Positions 37,401 through 49,347 of a stretch of DNA of 64,000 bases are shown piece after piece. The DNA comes from Dromaius novaehollandiae (Eukaryota; Chordata; Aves; Casuariiformes; Dromaiidae), in contig NC_088102.1 in the NCBI RefSeq assembly GCF_036370855.1, positions 69,325,601 through 69,389,600 on the forward strand, given 5' to 3'. The notes beneath the pieces were generated by a model. That model was given only the letters and a program-made list of their open reading frames with translations, had not been told where the DNA came from and ran no database searches. Position numbers and translations under genes: made by a program. Each line of letters opens with the position of its first letter. Within the stretch, counting starts at the first letter, position 1.

Positions 37401-40400
37401 AGTTCAAGACTCATTCATGCTCCTTCATCTCTGCATTGCTTTAGGGGAGGACCAGCATAAAAGTGGAGTAAGCAAGTAGTCCTGTGTGGGTCCCCTGAGG
37501 TCCAGGAAATCCTGCCCTCTGAAATGAGCAGGGAGATGCTGTTAGGAACTAGTGGCTAAAGTCTGCTTATGGCTATTTTTATTTTCATGTATTGTCTGGT
37601 CTCAATTCACAGGCCCCAATAGCATATTTTCTGGCTAACACACTTTGCGTAGCTATTATCATGCAAGTAGCAGGATAAAGTAAAGACGGTTGTTTTTCCC
37701 TGGACTTCCTCTCTCCTCCCAGGCTGGAATACTGCGAACTCACAGCCGATATCGTGGAAGCCCTCAACGCTGCTCTGCAAACCAAGCCCTCCCTGAAGGA
37801 GCTCAGCCTCAGTAACAACACACTGGGAGATACGGCTGTGAAACAGCTGTGCCGGGGACTGGTGGAGGCAAGATGCGACTTGGAGCTACTACAGTAAGGA
37901 AGAGCTGGTCATCTTTAACCTGCTGCTAGTCCTAGCACGTGTAAAACAGGAAAATTAGTTGTCAGGAATGCTTTAAAATTTAGGTTGGCTTTTTGCTGGC
38001 TCAGACTTCTGTAGCTGTAGAAACTACAAACGTATCTGGGGCTTTGAGGATTTTTTTAAAGCTTTTTTAGCATGTGATTTTGAGTTCACTCTTACATCTG
38101 CTGATACAGCAAGAGCGTGTGCCCCGGGTTAAAGCTGCAATCACAAGGAGCGACCGCTCACTAGTACCTGAGAGCGGAGGAGCACTCACGGGCAGTGACT
38201 CTAGCTCTTGTGCCCTGAGTTACCAGCCAGTTGGGCATTTTGATTCAGATCCATATTTATCTTCAAAACAAGAGGCTGGTCTTGACCACTAGGCTGGGGC
38301 AAAGCCCCTGAAAGGGCTTAAGGGAGAAGCACGATTCAGTTTATCTCACCCATGTGCTTCAACCCAGCCTGGCCAGAGGAGCAGAGACAGCAGAGCCTGC
38401 CCTGCGTGTCTCTGGGGAGCCAGGTCCAGCTGCGCGGAGGCTCCAGGGCTCTGCAGCAGCCAGTGGTGCCTTCATTCCTCAAGTCTCAGTTTGGCTTGTG
38501 GCTGCGAGGAACTCGCTGGGTGATACATCCAAGAGTTCCTCCTAAAAAGTCAATACAAAGACAGTGACTATAAAAGCAGAGTTGACAAAAGCAATCCTTG
38601 CATTAATGTGTATGGCTGGTAGGTTGGATTTTAAGCACGCTACAGCCTCATGGACTGCAGGAGACGTGTGTTGCCTCAGAGCCCTGCTGGGATATCTGAC
38701 TCATCTCTTAGCCTTGCAGAGCACCAGCAACGCCCAGCTGAGCTGCACGGGCTTGCAGCAAGAAACCATCCCATCGCCCTTTCTCGGGCTGAATTCAGGG
38801 CGGTGGACTGTGTCTAGTACTGCACGCAACTCAAACTATGCTTATTTCTGCAGCCTGGAGAACTGTGGGATAACCAGCGACAGTTGTCGGGATATTAGCG
38901 CCGTCCTCAGCAGCAAGCCGTCCCTGCTAGATCTGTCCGTGGGCGATAACAAGATCGGGGACTCGGGTCTGGCTCTGCTGTGCCAAGGACTGCTGCATCC
39001 CAACTGCAAGATTCAGAAGCTATGGTAAGGAAGGCAGAGTTTAGAGTTTGAACGCTTAAATCCCTCTGAGCTATCCACATTATACTGCTGGTCTGTTCCT
39101 AACTGTAAGCGAGTTTCTCAGTTATGCCCCCTGGTGAAACAAGGCTATCCCTACCCGGGATAAGTTATTCCTCAGCACAAAAGCAGAGGACACTGTGCCT
39201 TTCCCTAGGAGCAGGCAGGGCAGCACTGAAACCACTGGATCAAATACTGGGGAGAGGGTGGATGAAGGTTTGTGATGGCAATGCCCTGTTCTCCTGTTGA
39301 GATATCCACCTCCCAGCATTGCATGTTCATATTCTTTGTGTGTTAAAAACTGAACTTCCAGTGGGAAGAATGGAAAGTAGGGAGAAAGCCAGAGAAAACT
39401 CTGTGCTATGATACAGGAGTGGGTTTCTTAAAGGGTAGAAGAAACTGAGATGCTAAAACCAGAAATTCAGAACACTAAAAGAGGACTCTGTTTTCTGATG
39501 TAAGTAATTCTTGGGGGGAAATAATATTTTGTTTTTCCCTGCAGGTTATGGGACTGCGATCTCACAAGTGTTAGCTGTAAAGATCTCTCCAGAGTCATCA
39601 GTACAAAAGAGACCCTCATAGAGATAAGTCTGATCGACAACAACCTGAGAGACTCGGGCATGGAAATGCTGTGTCAGGCACTCAAGGATCCCAGAGCTGG
39701 ACTCCAGGAGCTATGGTGAGCTGCTGTGAGGTTTCACATCTCCGCTGCCTTCCTTTAAGACATACCAAAGAAAGATATGGGTGAAGTAAGGCCCACTAAG
39801 TAAATCCTCTGTTGGGATGATCCTACAGAGAGCTCATGCAGATTGTTACCTAAAAGATGTGCAGGGATTTATATTTCTGAACTCCAAGATGCTTTGAAAA
39901 TCTGCCCCATAGTCATCTAGCTGTAAGCAATAGGGAACCGAGCATCACTTTAAAAGCTTTCATCTAATGTATTTTACTGTGCCACAAAGAGCAACTTGGA
40001 GATTTTGTGGAAAACACTTAGAAGGTGTCATGCAATAGCAAAATGAGCACTGTCATCAGATAGCTCAGGCTCTCTACTGGAATCCAAGCTCTCTCATTGA
40101 TATGCCAAACCTGGAAAGCTTGTATTTCAAGTGCTGTATCTTCAGTTACATGTTTTCCTTCTGAAGGAGAAGAGGAGGAAACTCCTGCCATGAAAAGCTG
40201 TAGCTCTAAGCAAAAAAGGCAGTCAATGAAATGTACAGTCACTTCTTCTCAGAAGGATTGGAAAAGAGTCAGCACTGAAACCTGTGGTGCCCACTTTACA
40301 ATCTGAATCTAACCAAAGATGACTCCAGTGACATAAACCTTTCTCAGCACCTTCTCTACTGACAGTGTTACCTTTTAGATTGCAATGGTCCAGCATAAAA

Positions 40401-43263
40401 TGACCTAGAGAGGAGAACTGTCCTTCCATGTAGAATCTGAAAAAGCAACACTTGAGTTTTCCCACCTTGCAAGTTTAACTCCCACATCTGGGTTCTGCCC
40501 CTGCCTCCAGTGACTTGGGAATTTGTGAGGTGCCCTGTGGGTGAATGGTGGGGCTAAGGCGACTGCGAGAGCAGCACGTTTCCTCTTTGATCGAGAGTCC
40601 GTTCCCATCCTTTATGGGCAGGCGTCCTTCCCAGATGCAGTCTCCGAGACAGACATCCTAAATGTAAACAGTAGGAGAAGCGTTGCTTGGAAAGGATTGG
40701 GCCGGACAGGGGGGTTGGGAGAAGTACTGCGATTTTTGGGAAGGCTTCAGTTTGTTTGTGCTCGCTGTCCTGGCTCCTGTGAAGCCAGCATGAAGAAATG
40801 AGCAGTGGCTGATGTTCTCTAGATACCTGGAGTTCTCACTTCATTCTTGCCTTGCAGGGTTAGAGAGTGTGGGCTCACGACCGCTTGCTGTAAGGCGGTC
40901 GGCTCTGCTCTCAGCGTGAACAAACACCTGAAAGTACTGCACATCGGCGAGAACAAGCTGGGAGACGCAGGCGTCGAACTCTTGCGCGAAGGGTTGCTGC
41001 ACCCGAACTGCAACATCCAGTCCCTGTGGTAAGGTGCACCCTCAGAAGTCTTCTCAGCTGTTGATGCGTTGCCCTTCCAAGGACACGCAGAGAGGGATAG
41101 CGATAGGCGGTAGCATAGTATTTTTTGCATACAGGAGACGATTCGTACCCCAAATTGATGTTTAACTAGACTGATCCCATCTAGAGGCCACAACTGTCTG
41201 ATACAAGTGCATACACTGTCGCTCACGGTCCCTTGCAGGTACAGCCTGTCACCAACGCGATGGTGCGTTGATAGCCTTCCAGAGGCTCTCTCGCAGGGGC
41301 AGAGCTGGAAGTTCGTGGTGCAGCGTACTTTCAGGACCTAAAGCAAGGTGCGGGCAGGCCAGGAGGAGCTTGCTTTGGGAAAGCCTGTTCTGCGAGCAGC
41401 TTACTGAAGAGTTTTCTGCATCTTTCTCTGAACTTGCTCATGGAGCCTCTTTCAGAGGAGATGCTGAGCCAGACAAACTGCTGGTCCTGGTCTAGCACAT
41501 TAATTCCTGTCAGAAGCCTGGAGCTGCACTCCAGTGTCCTACCAAGTGCAGTGAGTTAAACGGACGGGTCCTGGGAGACGTAGACAAGACTTGAAACCTC
41601 TGCCCAGAAGGATATTTTTGCCAGCCAACTGAAGCTACTTGTTCTTAACTGAGAGGCCTCAGTTGCCCTTTTCACAGAGGTAGTTTACAGAAGTTGGTGT
41701 AAATGTCCGTCTCAAGAGTAATAAACTTCAGATTACTTTCTGGTCAGTTTAAACTATACCATAACTACCATCAGGATCAATATTCCACTGTTTCTCCAGT
41801 CACTGCTTCACTCCCTCTCTTGCTTTAAACAGCTTGAAGGAATCTATCATTACTAATGTTTAGTCTCCTCCACCTCATCCCTCTCCTGCTGTAGCAGTCT
41901 ATGTAGGAACTTAGGCCAGGGGGTTCCCAGCCCCTGAATTAGGGAGAGATGTGTCATCCTCTTAGATTAGGATGCTTTGAGTGACACAAGACTGTTTAAA
42001 AATAAGCCCTTTCTTCCCCTCCTGAAAGTGGAGCGATCCCTTTCCTCTCGTTCTGTTTGCCCACTCTGTCCATCCTGAGCAGGCACCGGGCTGTTACGGG
42101 GTAACGCTGGGGCACGTGGTCATTCTGCTCTTCTGCCCCCTCCACTGTGCTCTCTCCTCCTTAGGCTCTCTTAACGCATCTCTTGCGGACTTTAACTAGC
42201 ACCCACTGCACTTTAGGCCTCTGGCTTTTCTCTTCCTCTTACACAGCGGCAAAATACATGTTGTACTATGAGAAATATGAAGTTACTGTCATCCTGCTAG
42301 GTTCACTGCGTTCTCTTCACAAGCACCAAGAGAATATTAAGCATGATGTTGAAACTGAGAGTATCCTCTTATGCTTCCTTCCACCCCATGCAGCAACATG
42401 CTCTTAAGCTTTAGGGAAGACCTCCTCAGGTGTCCAATGGTCACCAAGAGGACTGCTGTCTTCAGAGCATGCTAAAACCATGGACTAGCCCCTGCAGAAG
42501 TCAGAGACTTCAGCCTAATGAGACTCCCTGGTCTACACCAGGGGTATTCCTGCCTGTTGCCCGAGCCAGCACTCACTGCGTCGGCCTCTCTTCTCCTGCA
42601 GGCTGGGTAACTGCGATCTCACAGCGGCCTGCTGCGCGACTCTCGCCACGATCATGGTCGCCAAACAGTGTCTTACAGAGCTGGACCTGAGCTACAACAC
42701 TCTGGAGGACGAAGGCATGAGGAAGATCTGCGACGCCTTGAGGAATCCAGACTGCAAATTGCAGCAGTTAATGTGAGCCATGTTGCTGGTCTTGCTTGCG
42801 GTTCCCTCTGGCAGGCAGCAAGCTCCAGGGAGATGAGGCATAGGGGAAAGGGGGCAGCAAGCACGGACTGCTCTGAGGATTGCCTCCAAAAGGCAGCTGG
42901 TGACCCCAGGGAGTCAAACACCATTTGCACATAACAGAAATGCCCTGTCCCTTCCAAGCGATGTGACTTAGTGGCTTCATCCACTTCAGTCTCTAGGGCC
43001 CAACAATCATGAAGTGGGGGGCATGTTTTGGCTGCTGGGCCGGATGATCTGGTCTAGCCAAAGCCCCCTGCTATTACATGAGCTTTCCATAGAGGCTATT
43101 TGTGTGCCTTTCTGCCCTCTTTCCTTAACAGCCAAGATGCTCACTAAACTGTCTTGCCTTTTTCTTTTGGTTTAGTTTGTATGACATTTTTTGGAGTTCG
43201 GAAATGGATGATGAACTAAGAGCCCTGGAAGAATCCAAACCTGAACTGAAGATCATTTCCTGA
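34370..43263 (+). CDS. RNH1: Ribonuclease/angiogenin inhibitor 1 (spliced, 9 coding exons)
   Basis: Leucine-rich-repeat protein that binds and blocks RNase A-family enzymes and angiogenin in the cytosol. Coding segments are 34370-34455, 35300-35470, 36826-36996, 37723-37893, 38854-39024, 39545-39715, 40858-41028, 42602-42772 and 43176-43263. They total 1371 nt, or 456 residues plus TGA; human RNH1 has 461. Every intron has GT-AG ends and splits a codon after its second base. The start [10 protein letters not shown] matches the mammalian N-terminus but has one LDIQ motif where human has two in tandem, which explains most of the length difference. Each 171-bp exon encodes 57 residues, one A-type plus one B-type repeat. 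I count about 29 cysteines (mammals about 32), as expected for this oxidation-sensitive family. The C-terminus [18 protein letters not shown] matches the enzyme-contact region, with Phe where mammals have Tyr437. A non-coding first exon probably lies in the CpG island near 32.3 kb. Confidence 0.97.
35300..35470 (+). CDS. RNH1: RNH1 LRR exon 1 of 7 (171 bp)
   Basis: Acceptor CTCTCAG at 35293-35299 and donor TATG|GTAAAA. It encodes [18 protein letters not shown], then the asparagine-rich second repeat [19 protein letters not shown], ending LQKLW. It matches the first repeat pair of mammalian RNH1 (LDDCGLTEARCKDISSAL). Confidence 0.95.
36826..36996 (+). CDS. RNH1: RNH1 LRR exon 2 of 7 (171 bp)
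   Basis: Acceptor CTCCTGCAG and donor TTGCA|GTAAGT. It encodes [18 protein letters not shown] followed by [19 protein letters not shown] and ending NCKLQKLQ. The cysteine after the first Asn and the one in the helix (SC) are kept, as in the other modules. Confidence 0.95.
37723..37893 (+). CDS. RNH1: RNH1 LRR exon 3 of 7 (171 bp)
   Basis: Acceptor CTCCTCCCAG and donor CTACA|GTAAGG. It encodes [18 protein letters not shown] and then [19 protein letters not shown]. The helix cysteine usual in this family is replaced by Val (ADIVEA), and the residue split across the downstream junction is His instead of the Trp or Gln found at the other junctions. Confidence 0.94.
38854..39024 (+). CDS. RNH1: RNH1 LRR exon 4 of 7 (171 bp)
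   Basis: Acceptor TTATTTCTGCAG and donor CTATG|GTAAGG. It encodes [18 protein letters not shown], then [19 protein letters not shown], ending NCKIQKLW. It closely resembles mammalian LESCGVTSDNCRDLCGIV, the corresponding module. Confidence 0.95.
39545..39715 (+). CDS. RNH1: RNH1 LRR exon 5 of 7 (171 bp)
   Basis: Acceptor TTTTTCCCTGCAG and donor CTATG|GTGAGC. It encodes [18 protein letters not shown] and [19 protein letters not shown], ending LQELW. The usual NxLGD turn is NNLRD here, and the usual cysteine before the closing LQ motif is absent (PRAGLQ). Confidence 0.94.
40858..41028 (+). CDS. RNH1: RNH1 LRR exon 6 of 7 (171 bp)
   Basis: Acceptor TTGCCTTGCAG and donor CTGTG|GTAAGG. It encodes [18 protein letters not shown] and then [19 protein letters not shown], ending NCNIQSLW. 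The adjacent cysteine pair (ACC) is also seen in the mammalian C-terminal modules. Confidence 0.95.
42602..42772 (+). CDS. RNH1: RNH1 LRR exon 7 of 7 (171 bp)
   Basis: Acceptor CTCTTCTCCTGCAG and donor TTAAT|GTGAGC. It encodes [18 protein letters not shown] and [19 protein letters not shown], ending DCKLQQL. It is the most cysteine-rich module, with six. Confidence 0.95.
43036..43080 (-). repeat. Possible CR1 LINE fragment in the last RNH1 intron
   Basis: GGATGATCTGGTCTAG followed by GCCCCCTGCT resembles the reverse complement of the conserved CR1 3' end of birds and reptiles (GATCATCTGGTCCAACC...CCCCTGCT). Only a short degenerate piece is visible. Confidence 0.4.
43176..43263 (+). CDS. RNH1: RNH1 last coding exon
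   Basis: Acceptor TTTTGGTTTAG, then [19 protein letters not shown] and a final KIIS before TGA at 43261-43263. This C-terminal strand and helix holds the ligase-contact hot spot of mammalian RI (Tyr434, Asp435, Tyr437). Tyr and Asp are kept and the third position is Phe. Confidence 0.95.
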
Positions 43264-43490
43264 GTGGTGACCCAGCAGTGACCGACTGACTGCCTGCAGA
43301 GCCGAGTCAAAGCAACGTCCTCTTCTTAATCTGAACTTTTCATATATAAGGCTAATAACTTAATATAGAACATGCTTTTACCAAAAACCATTCAGGAGTC
43401 CCTGAGCGGCTGTCCAAGGGAGTTGATAAGCCTCCTGTGCATTGCTGCACGTACTAATCTGAGGCTTAATAAAGCTTTCTAAGTTTTCAC
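43264..43490 (+). other. RNH1: RNH1 3' untranslated region with poly(A) signal
   Basis: A canonical AATAAA at 43468-43473 lies about 205 nt after the stop and is followed by a T/G-rich stretch. I infer cleavage at about 43,490. The 3'UTR is therefore short. Confidence 0.8.
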
Positions 43491-46400
43491 TGCCGCAGTG
43501 CTATCCTCAGATTAAACACTTACGGGGCATCTGCTAGAAGTGGGTCTCTACCCTTTAGGAGCTCTTTAATCCCCCCTAATGTATTAGTCACCCTTTAAGG
43601 AGAGCTACAGCAAGGGGAGAACTGCCCGCTATATTATTCCTGGGTGGTGCTTTTGCCAGGTCTTGGAGGAAAGCTCTCCAAAGCCAACACAAACGTGTTT
43701 TTTTAATCCAAAATTGAGCTCTCCACTGCTTTCACTAGAAGAGTTCTTGGAAAAGTAGTGGTGGCCAGAGCGCTAGAGAAGAGAGTGAATGGCTGCTCAG
43801 CTACCTGACTTCAGAATTAGTGTCCCTTGAAAAGCGATTTTCCCACAAACAAAAGATGCTGTGCATTTCTGCTAGTACTGGGAACGATTAAATGGTTTGA
43901 TACATTTGCTCTGGTAAGAATGTTTCTACAGAACATATTAAAATCTGTTTGCAAAGAACTATATGCTTCGTTTTTCTACTCATAAGAAGATAAGTAAGGG
44001 AGGAACCCTGAAGATATGACCTGTAGCTTGAATCTATACCTTTTTACCTTAAGACCAGTTAGTTGCTTCTGACCTGCAACACTGGTAACACCTTGTTTCA
44101 CATGTTTGCTCACAGTATATTCCCAGCTTAAGTACATGTCAGGAGAAGATCTTAGTCAAGGCCTTGTGTAAAGCAAAGGCTTCAGCCCTTAGGAAAACTG
44201 CAAGCCTAGAAAACGTTCCTCTGGTTTAGAAAGTTATTGCCTAGGTTTATTTGCCCCAGAGTTATTAAAAAAAAACTGTCCTAAGGGAAGACACAGCTGA
44301 TGCACACCTAAGACACTGAAAGAACGAACTTCACTTAAAAAAAAATGCAGGACAGAAGCCTGTCAGTGGTGTCCCCAGCTTAGCCCTGGGGTGACCTTGC
44401 ATAAAGAAAGCCCATAGAAGTCCTCTTCTCTGAGGGTATCTCCTCCTAAAGGAATCTCTTGATGCTTTGTTCACTTCCAAATCCCACCTGAGCACGCACT
44501 TCGAAGGTGTCCTCCTGCTTAGGCTTCTCTATCGAGGACAGAAGTAGATAGTGTGTCTAGAAACCTACCCATCCTGAGGGACTTTTAATGAGGCTTTTCA
44601 TATCCCTGGTCTTACATGCCGAAACCTGGCATGCACAGGCTCATTGCAAGCTCAGGAAGAAACAGAGAGGTGGTGGGGCAGGAGCAGAGTCAGCACACAT
44701 TTGAGGGAAGCAATAAAAAAAATATATATAGTAATAAAAAAAATTCAGGCATTAGGCTGGGCATAAGGACATCTCTAAATAAGAGGTAAACATTAGCAGC
44801 TTAGAAGGGTGTTTTTGAGAGCGTCCAACACAGCAGATAAAAGGGGAGGCCTGAGATTGTTTTAATAGCACTAAGGATGCAGAAGCACAGGCACTCCTGG
44901 GCTCATTGCAAAGCGGGTCAGCGTTAGATAGGCTGAACATGAGTTAGCTTGCAAGCAAACATCACTTGGACTTTCTATTAAACCATCCGAATCAGCTAAG
45001 GACTTCATCACCTGCAGCTCAAGTTGGGACAAAGTAGCATCTGCATCTCGTGCAGATGCAAGGCACATCTGCGCCTTCCTGGAGCCGCTCCCTCATCATG
45101 GGGTGGCACCTTTCCCCTTGCCTGGGCCCGCAAAACAGCCCCTTCTTCCTGCCCTCCGGACACAGGAGCACTGAATCCAGCCGCTTCCACAGGCAGAAGC
45201 GGCAGTTCCCTGCAGCGTTTTGCATTTTCTGCAAAAATGGGTTTGTGTTTCTCATGCCAGCAGCAGAGAAGATCTTGGATCCAGAGCTTGGATTTATAGT
45301 GTGAAAGACATCTACTAGCAGGAGTTGAGTATTGCCTAGTATAATGAGGGTTAAAGATAAACTTATGTAGCCAAATTAAAAATGAAGAAATCTGGATATG
45401 ATTTTCAGTTCACGGTGGACATATGAATATTACCACAAATTTTGTATGACCCAGCGCTACGACATAAATAGCAGATTAATATACACATAAACAACCTTCC
45501 ATGCACCATCTTTTTGCACTATGCAAAACCCCAGAGCACCAGTTTCCAAGGACTGCACAGAAACTCCCTAATGTTATGCCAGGGACATCTTGGCAATTTA
45601 AGCAAGTGCTAAAAGCTTAAAAAAACCCCACAGCCCCATAGATCAAATGGATTAGGTAACAGAGAGCTCAAATCCAGAGGGCAGCATTTCTTCGGCAGGT
45701 TTGTGCTTTAGATCTTGGGAACAGCGCAAGATGTCCGTCCCTTCCACTGCAGCCCATCTTTGCTGAGCTCTTCGCCGCAGGTGAGCAAACGGCCTCCCCC
45801 TCTTCTGCCTCACCAGCTCCTGAGCCAACGTCCAGGTCTTAGGAGAAGACCTTTCCCTCCTCCCATGCCTGTTTCTCTCCAAAGGTGCTCCATAGGAGCT
45901 CCACGACCAGCCAGGTTGGGAGAAAACGACGTGTTGCAGCCTACCTTGTCCACCATCACGGGCAGGCCCTCGGTGGGAGAGACCAAGCGCTGGCTCTTCC
46001 TCAGCCCCTCGCAGATGTCCCGGGACAACACGCAGCTCCGGACACGGTGACATCAGCCTGGCGAACGACAGCCCATAATAAGCACAGAGGGACACCCAGA
46101 ACCAGGACGACCACCGCTCACACGGGCACCTCCTGTGACCCCGTGATGGCACGTGGTTCTCACAGCCCTTGGCAAAGCCAGCTCTCGCCACCCTGCAAGA
46201 CACGTTGGGTTTTTGCCTTGTTTCACGCTTTGGCCAGACCCCGATTACGCTTTGCAGATGTTTAAAGCACCCAGGCTTCTGCGTGCAGAAACGCTCTCCA
46301 GGCCTGGCTGTAATCGTGGAGGGAAAGTTGCCCATCTGCCATGACTTGTAGGTGTAGCTCAGCTAGTTGACCTCATCGCTGGGTTAGATCCATCAGCTCC

Positions 46401-48837
46401 TCTCTCGTGCTGTAACCACAAATCAAACAGCAAGGCTGCACTTGGGAATAATTAGAATATAAAGCACCTTAAACTTGAGCATTTATATCAGAATATATGA
46501 ATTTTCTCATTGGCACTGCCCACAGAGAGGGAGGAAGGCTGCCCTCCTCATCCCTCCCGCCAGTGGGGAGCTGCAGCAGGCTTCCAGGGACCTCTTCCCC
46601 TTTCATTACACGTCACGAGCACAGAGCAAGGATGCAGCCACATCTCCCAAATACAGCGTAACAGGTGAAACGAAGTCGAAATAAGTGAGCAGGATGGAAG
46701 GTAACTGTCATCTCAAAGAAGTGGGTTCGACTTGGTGAACGCATGCTCTGGGGAGAGAGGCCTGGCTGGTTTTGGATGACCCGAGAGCAAGTCGAGCCCA
46801 GGCTGCCTGGAAGGAGGGAGCAGGATGGATACAAGCCCTCTCAGGGAAAACCACACAAGTCCAGACAGGATAAGGAATTAAATACACACAAGGGAGGAAG
46901 GAAAGCACTGGAGGACAGCGTGTCACCTCCTGTCTCATCTCCCTCCAGAGTTTTGGTCCTGTAAAATCCATATAATCTAGCACCATCTTCTTCCTCCTGA
47001 AGGAGAGATCTCTTCTCACCTGACTCCACCTCTAAGTATTTAAAGACCTTTAAAGCAGCTTTGAGGCTCTTCGGTTTTACATCCAGGAGCCCTGGAAAGG
47101 TGCAGCTGGGAATACAGACCTAGCTCCAGCAGCGTGTGCAAGGACGGCCCATGCACCGCTGGCCACCGGCACCAGACCCAGCCCCAACATCCCCAGGAGA
47201 TGCTCGCCATGAAAGAGGTTGCCCATTGCCTTGGGCAGAGGAAGAGGAGGTAACAGTCACATGCAAAGAGCAGGGCAAAAGCTTGTTTTCTCAGCCCGCT
47301 CACTTTACTCCTGTGCTTTTTGTGGCGTTGCAGGGCTGGGAGGATTTCACATGCCACCAAAGGTTACAGGAGCAGCGAGGGGTTTCAAGTGCTCCCTTCC
47401 AAGGGCCTCAAAGCTCAGCCTTTCCCCTTAGCACCTCAACTGAGGCCTGCTGAGCATCTCCCATGAGCTCAGGGTCCTGCTGTGACCCTCATGGCCAGAT
47501 TTTCCAAGCTGGGGTCCCACATGGGCAAGGCAAAAACCCTGGGCCGCTGCTCACCCACCCAACCAGCCCTCCGCCGTTTCGCCGGGGCTAACCGAGCAGC
47601 AGCCTCTCCACCGCGTTGCTCCACGCGTGCGCCCTGCTCCGAGCCAGCTCCGTCAACATTAGCTCCTCTCCTGCCGAGCAGGGTGGGAACTTGTTTTTCT
47701 GGTAGAGCAAACCAGTCTGTTGTGCTGGCGAGGCCCGTGCACGCTCTCCGAGGGCTCCCGAGGACCTGGTCTTCAGCAGTCGCTGCAGGTACGGTTTTAA
47801 GTTGCCTGTTGTTGAGTTAGACACCCGGGAGGAAGGGGATCCTCTTGGTTTCGCGAGGGAATACACCACCACCCCCAGCCTGTGGCTGCCTCCAGGACCC
47901 TGACTCTGTTTTTCCTGGTCTAGCAGAGGAATGGGCCCCTTTCCAGAGCTACCTGCCACAGGGCTTTCGGACTGTGCCTTGGGAAGAGTGAAGGGCAAGA
48001 TGAGCGTGTGTCTTCCCAACAGAGGTGCAGACAGACGTGGAGGGAGCGCAGGGTCTGCTCCAGGCTGCCATTTGCAAGGCAAAGACAAGGAACAGCCTGA
48101 TGTAGATGATGGGATTTGGGAGATTCACGTGCCTTTCCCACCCCACCTTGCAAAACTGCAGCAAAATCGCTCACCTTAGCACAGTCCAGCTAACTTATCT
48201 AGCTGTGCTGGGCCAGCAGCTGCCCTCCCCAGTGCGTTTATACCAGACCTACTACACAGGGAAGCCCATTTTAATGGAGGTCTACGGACGCTGTGCCAAG
48301 CACAACGATTAAAGAGATGGTCTACATCACTCTTTGCCCTTGTTTAAAGGTCTGCTCTCCTGACAAGTCTGCTGCTAAAATCGGTTGCGGGTTCCTCAAA
48401 GTCAGTCCTCTCAGGTGAACAGCAGCCAGATAACAAGCTTGGTTCAAAACACGGATGTCCGCTGCCCACACAGAAAGCCCAGCAATGTTAACAGCATGAG
48501 GAGGCTTTTCTTTAAAAAGCAGCACGGTTCAGCATATGCATAAGCTGCACCAGCTGGTGCAGGAAGGCGCTTCAGTCTCACCAGGTTGTGTAGGAAGGTG
48601 CCAGCCCATTTCTGCACCGTTGGGCTCCTGTTTTCCCCTTGCTCAGCTCATGCCCTTGCCAGAAAGCAGGCAAGGCTCTTCTGTCTTCAGGCTGCCTCCA
48701 GAGGAGGGTATCAGGGGGCACTTGGCAATGCCAGGGTGTCCTTGGCTCACAGCAGCTCAAAAGCCCCCCCATGCTGATGGGGGCCTCAGAAAGCCCTTTC
48801 TGGATCAGAAGAAGGTACCATTTCCCTCACCGAGCTG
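43491..48837. other. Intergenic stretch, no supported gene
   Basis: Between RNH1 and the ORF at 48.8 kb I find no exon set that joins in frame. A 227-codon minus-strand frame at 45652-46335 is GC-rich and overlapped by comparable frames on both strands, so I do not treat it as a gene. The stretch is otherwise unremarkable. Confidence 0.5.
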
Positions 48838-49347
48838 ATGGTAGTCTCTGATCCGCTATCATCCCCCTTCCTAAAGGCAGGGAGCCAATGCTTCCAGCTC
48901 CCTGTTGCTGTGCAAGCTGAGAGCACTCACAAGGACCCCAGACACATGAAGCTGTGGACAGATGTCCACATCGTGGCTTATATCTGCTGGATGATCACAG
49001 CATCATCAGGGCCACTTGTATCTAATCAGCAAAATCTGGCTGTATGCCTTGAGTGGAGATTTGAGGGCTCTACTACACCTAAGGATGTCATAAGGATGTC
49101 CTTACACATGTTCCCCAGCACATGGGGAGCTGATAGGATAAGGTCGCATCCAGCTATGTGGATCTGCATTGCAGAACCAGAGCCAATGGACAGACTAATA
49201 TATGTAATTGCCCATTATACCAGGGGCTCTTTTACTTTCCTAATAACCTCTCCCACAGAGCTACATTGCAGAGGAACGCCCCTTGATGCCCTAATACTGC
49301 ACTTAAGTTCATCTGTAACTTTGAGAGCTTCTCTGATATTAGTCTAA
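48838..49347 (+). other. Unexplained 169-codon ORF
   Basis: An uninterrupted plus-strand frame begins MVVSDPLSSPFLKAG and ends at a TAA at 49345-49347. Base composition is near 47% GC, so the length is not explained by GC bias as it is for the island ORFs. The translation has tryptophans and mixed hydrophobic segments but no motif I recognise. It could be a decayed mobile-element fragment, an exon of an unknown gene or chance. Confidence 0.2.

Noticed and set aside
45652-46335. Minus-strand ORF of 227 codons, with a TIR-like looking segment (DICEGLRKSQRLV) in another frame
   Set aside because: The two frames conflict, the TIR-like frame meets a stop just before any usable acceptor, and no other TIR motifs are present.
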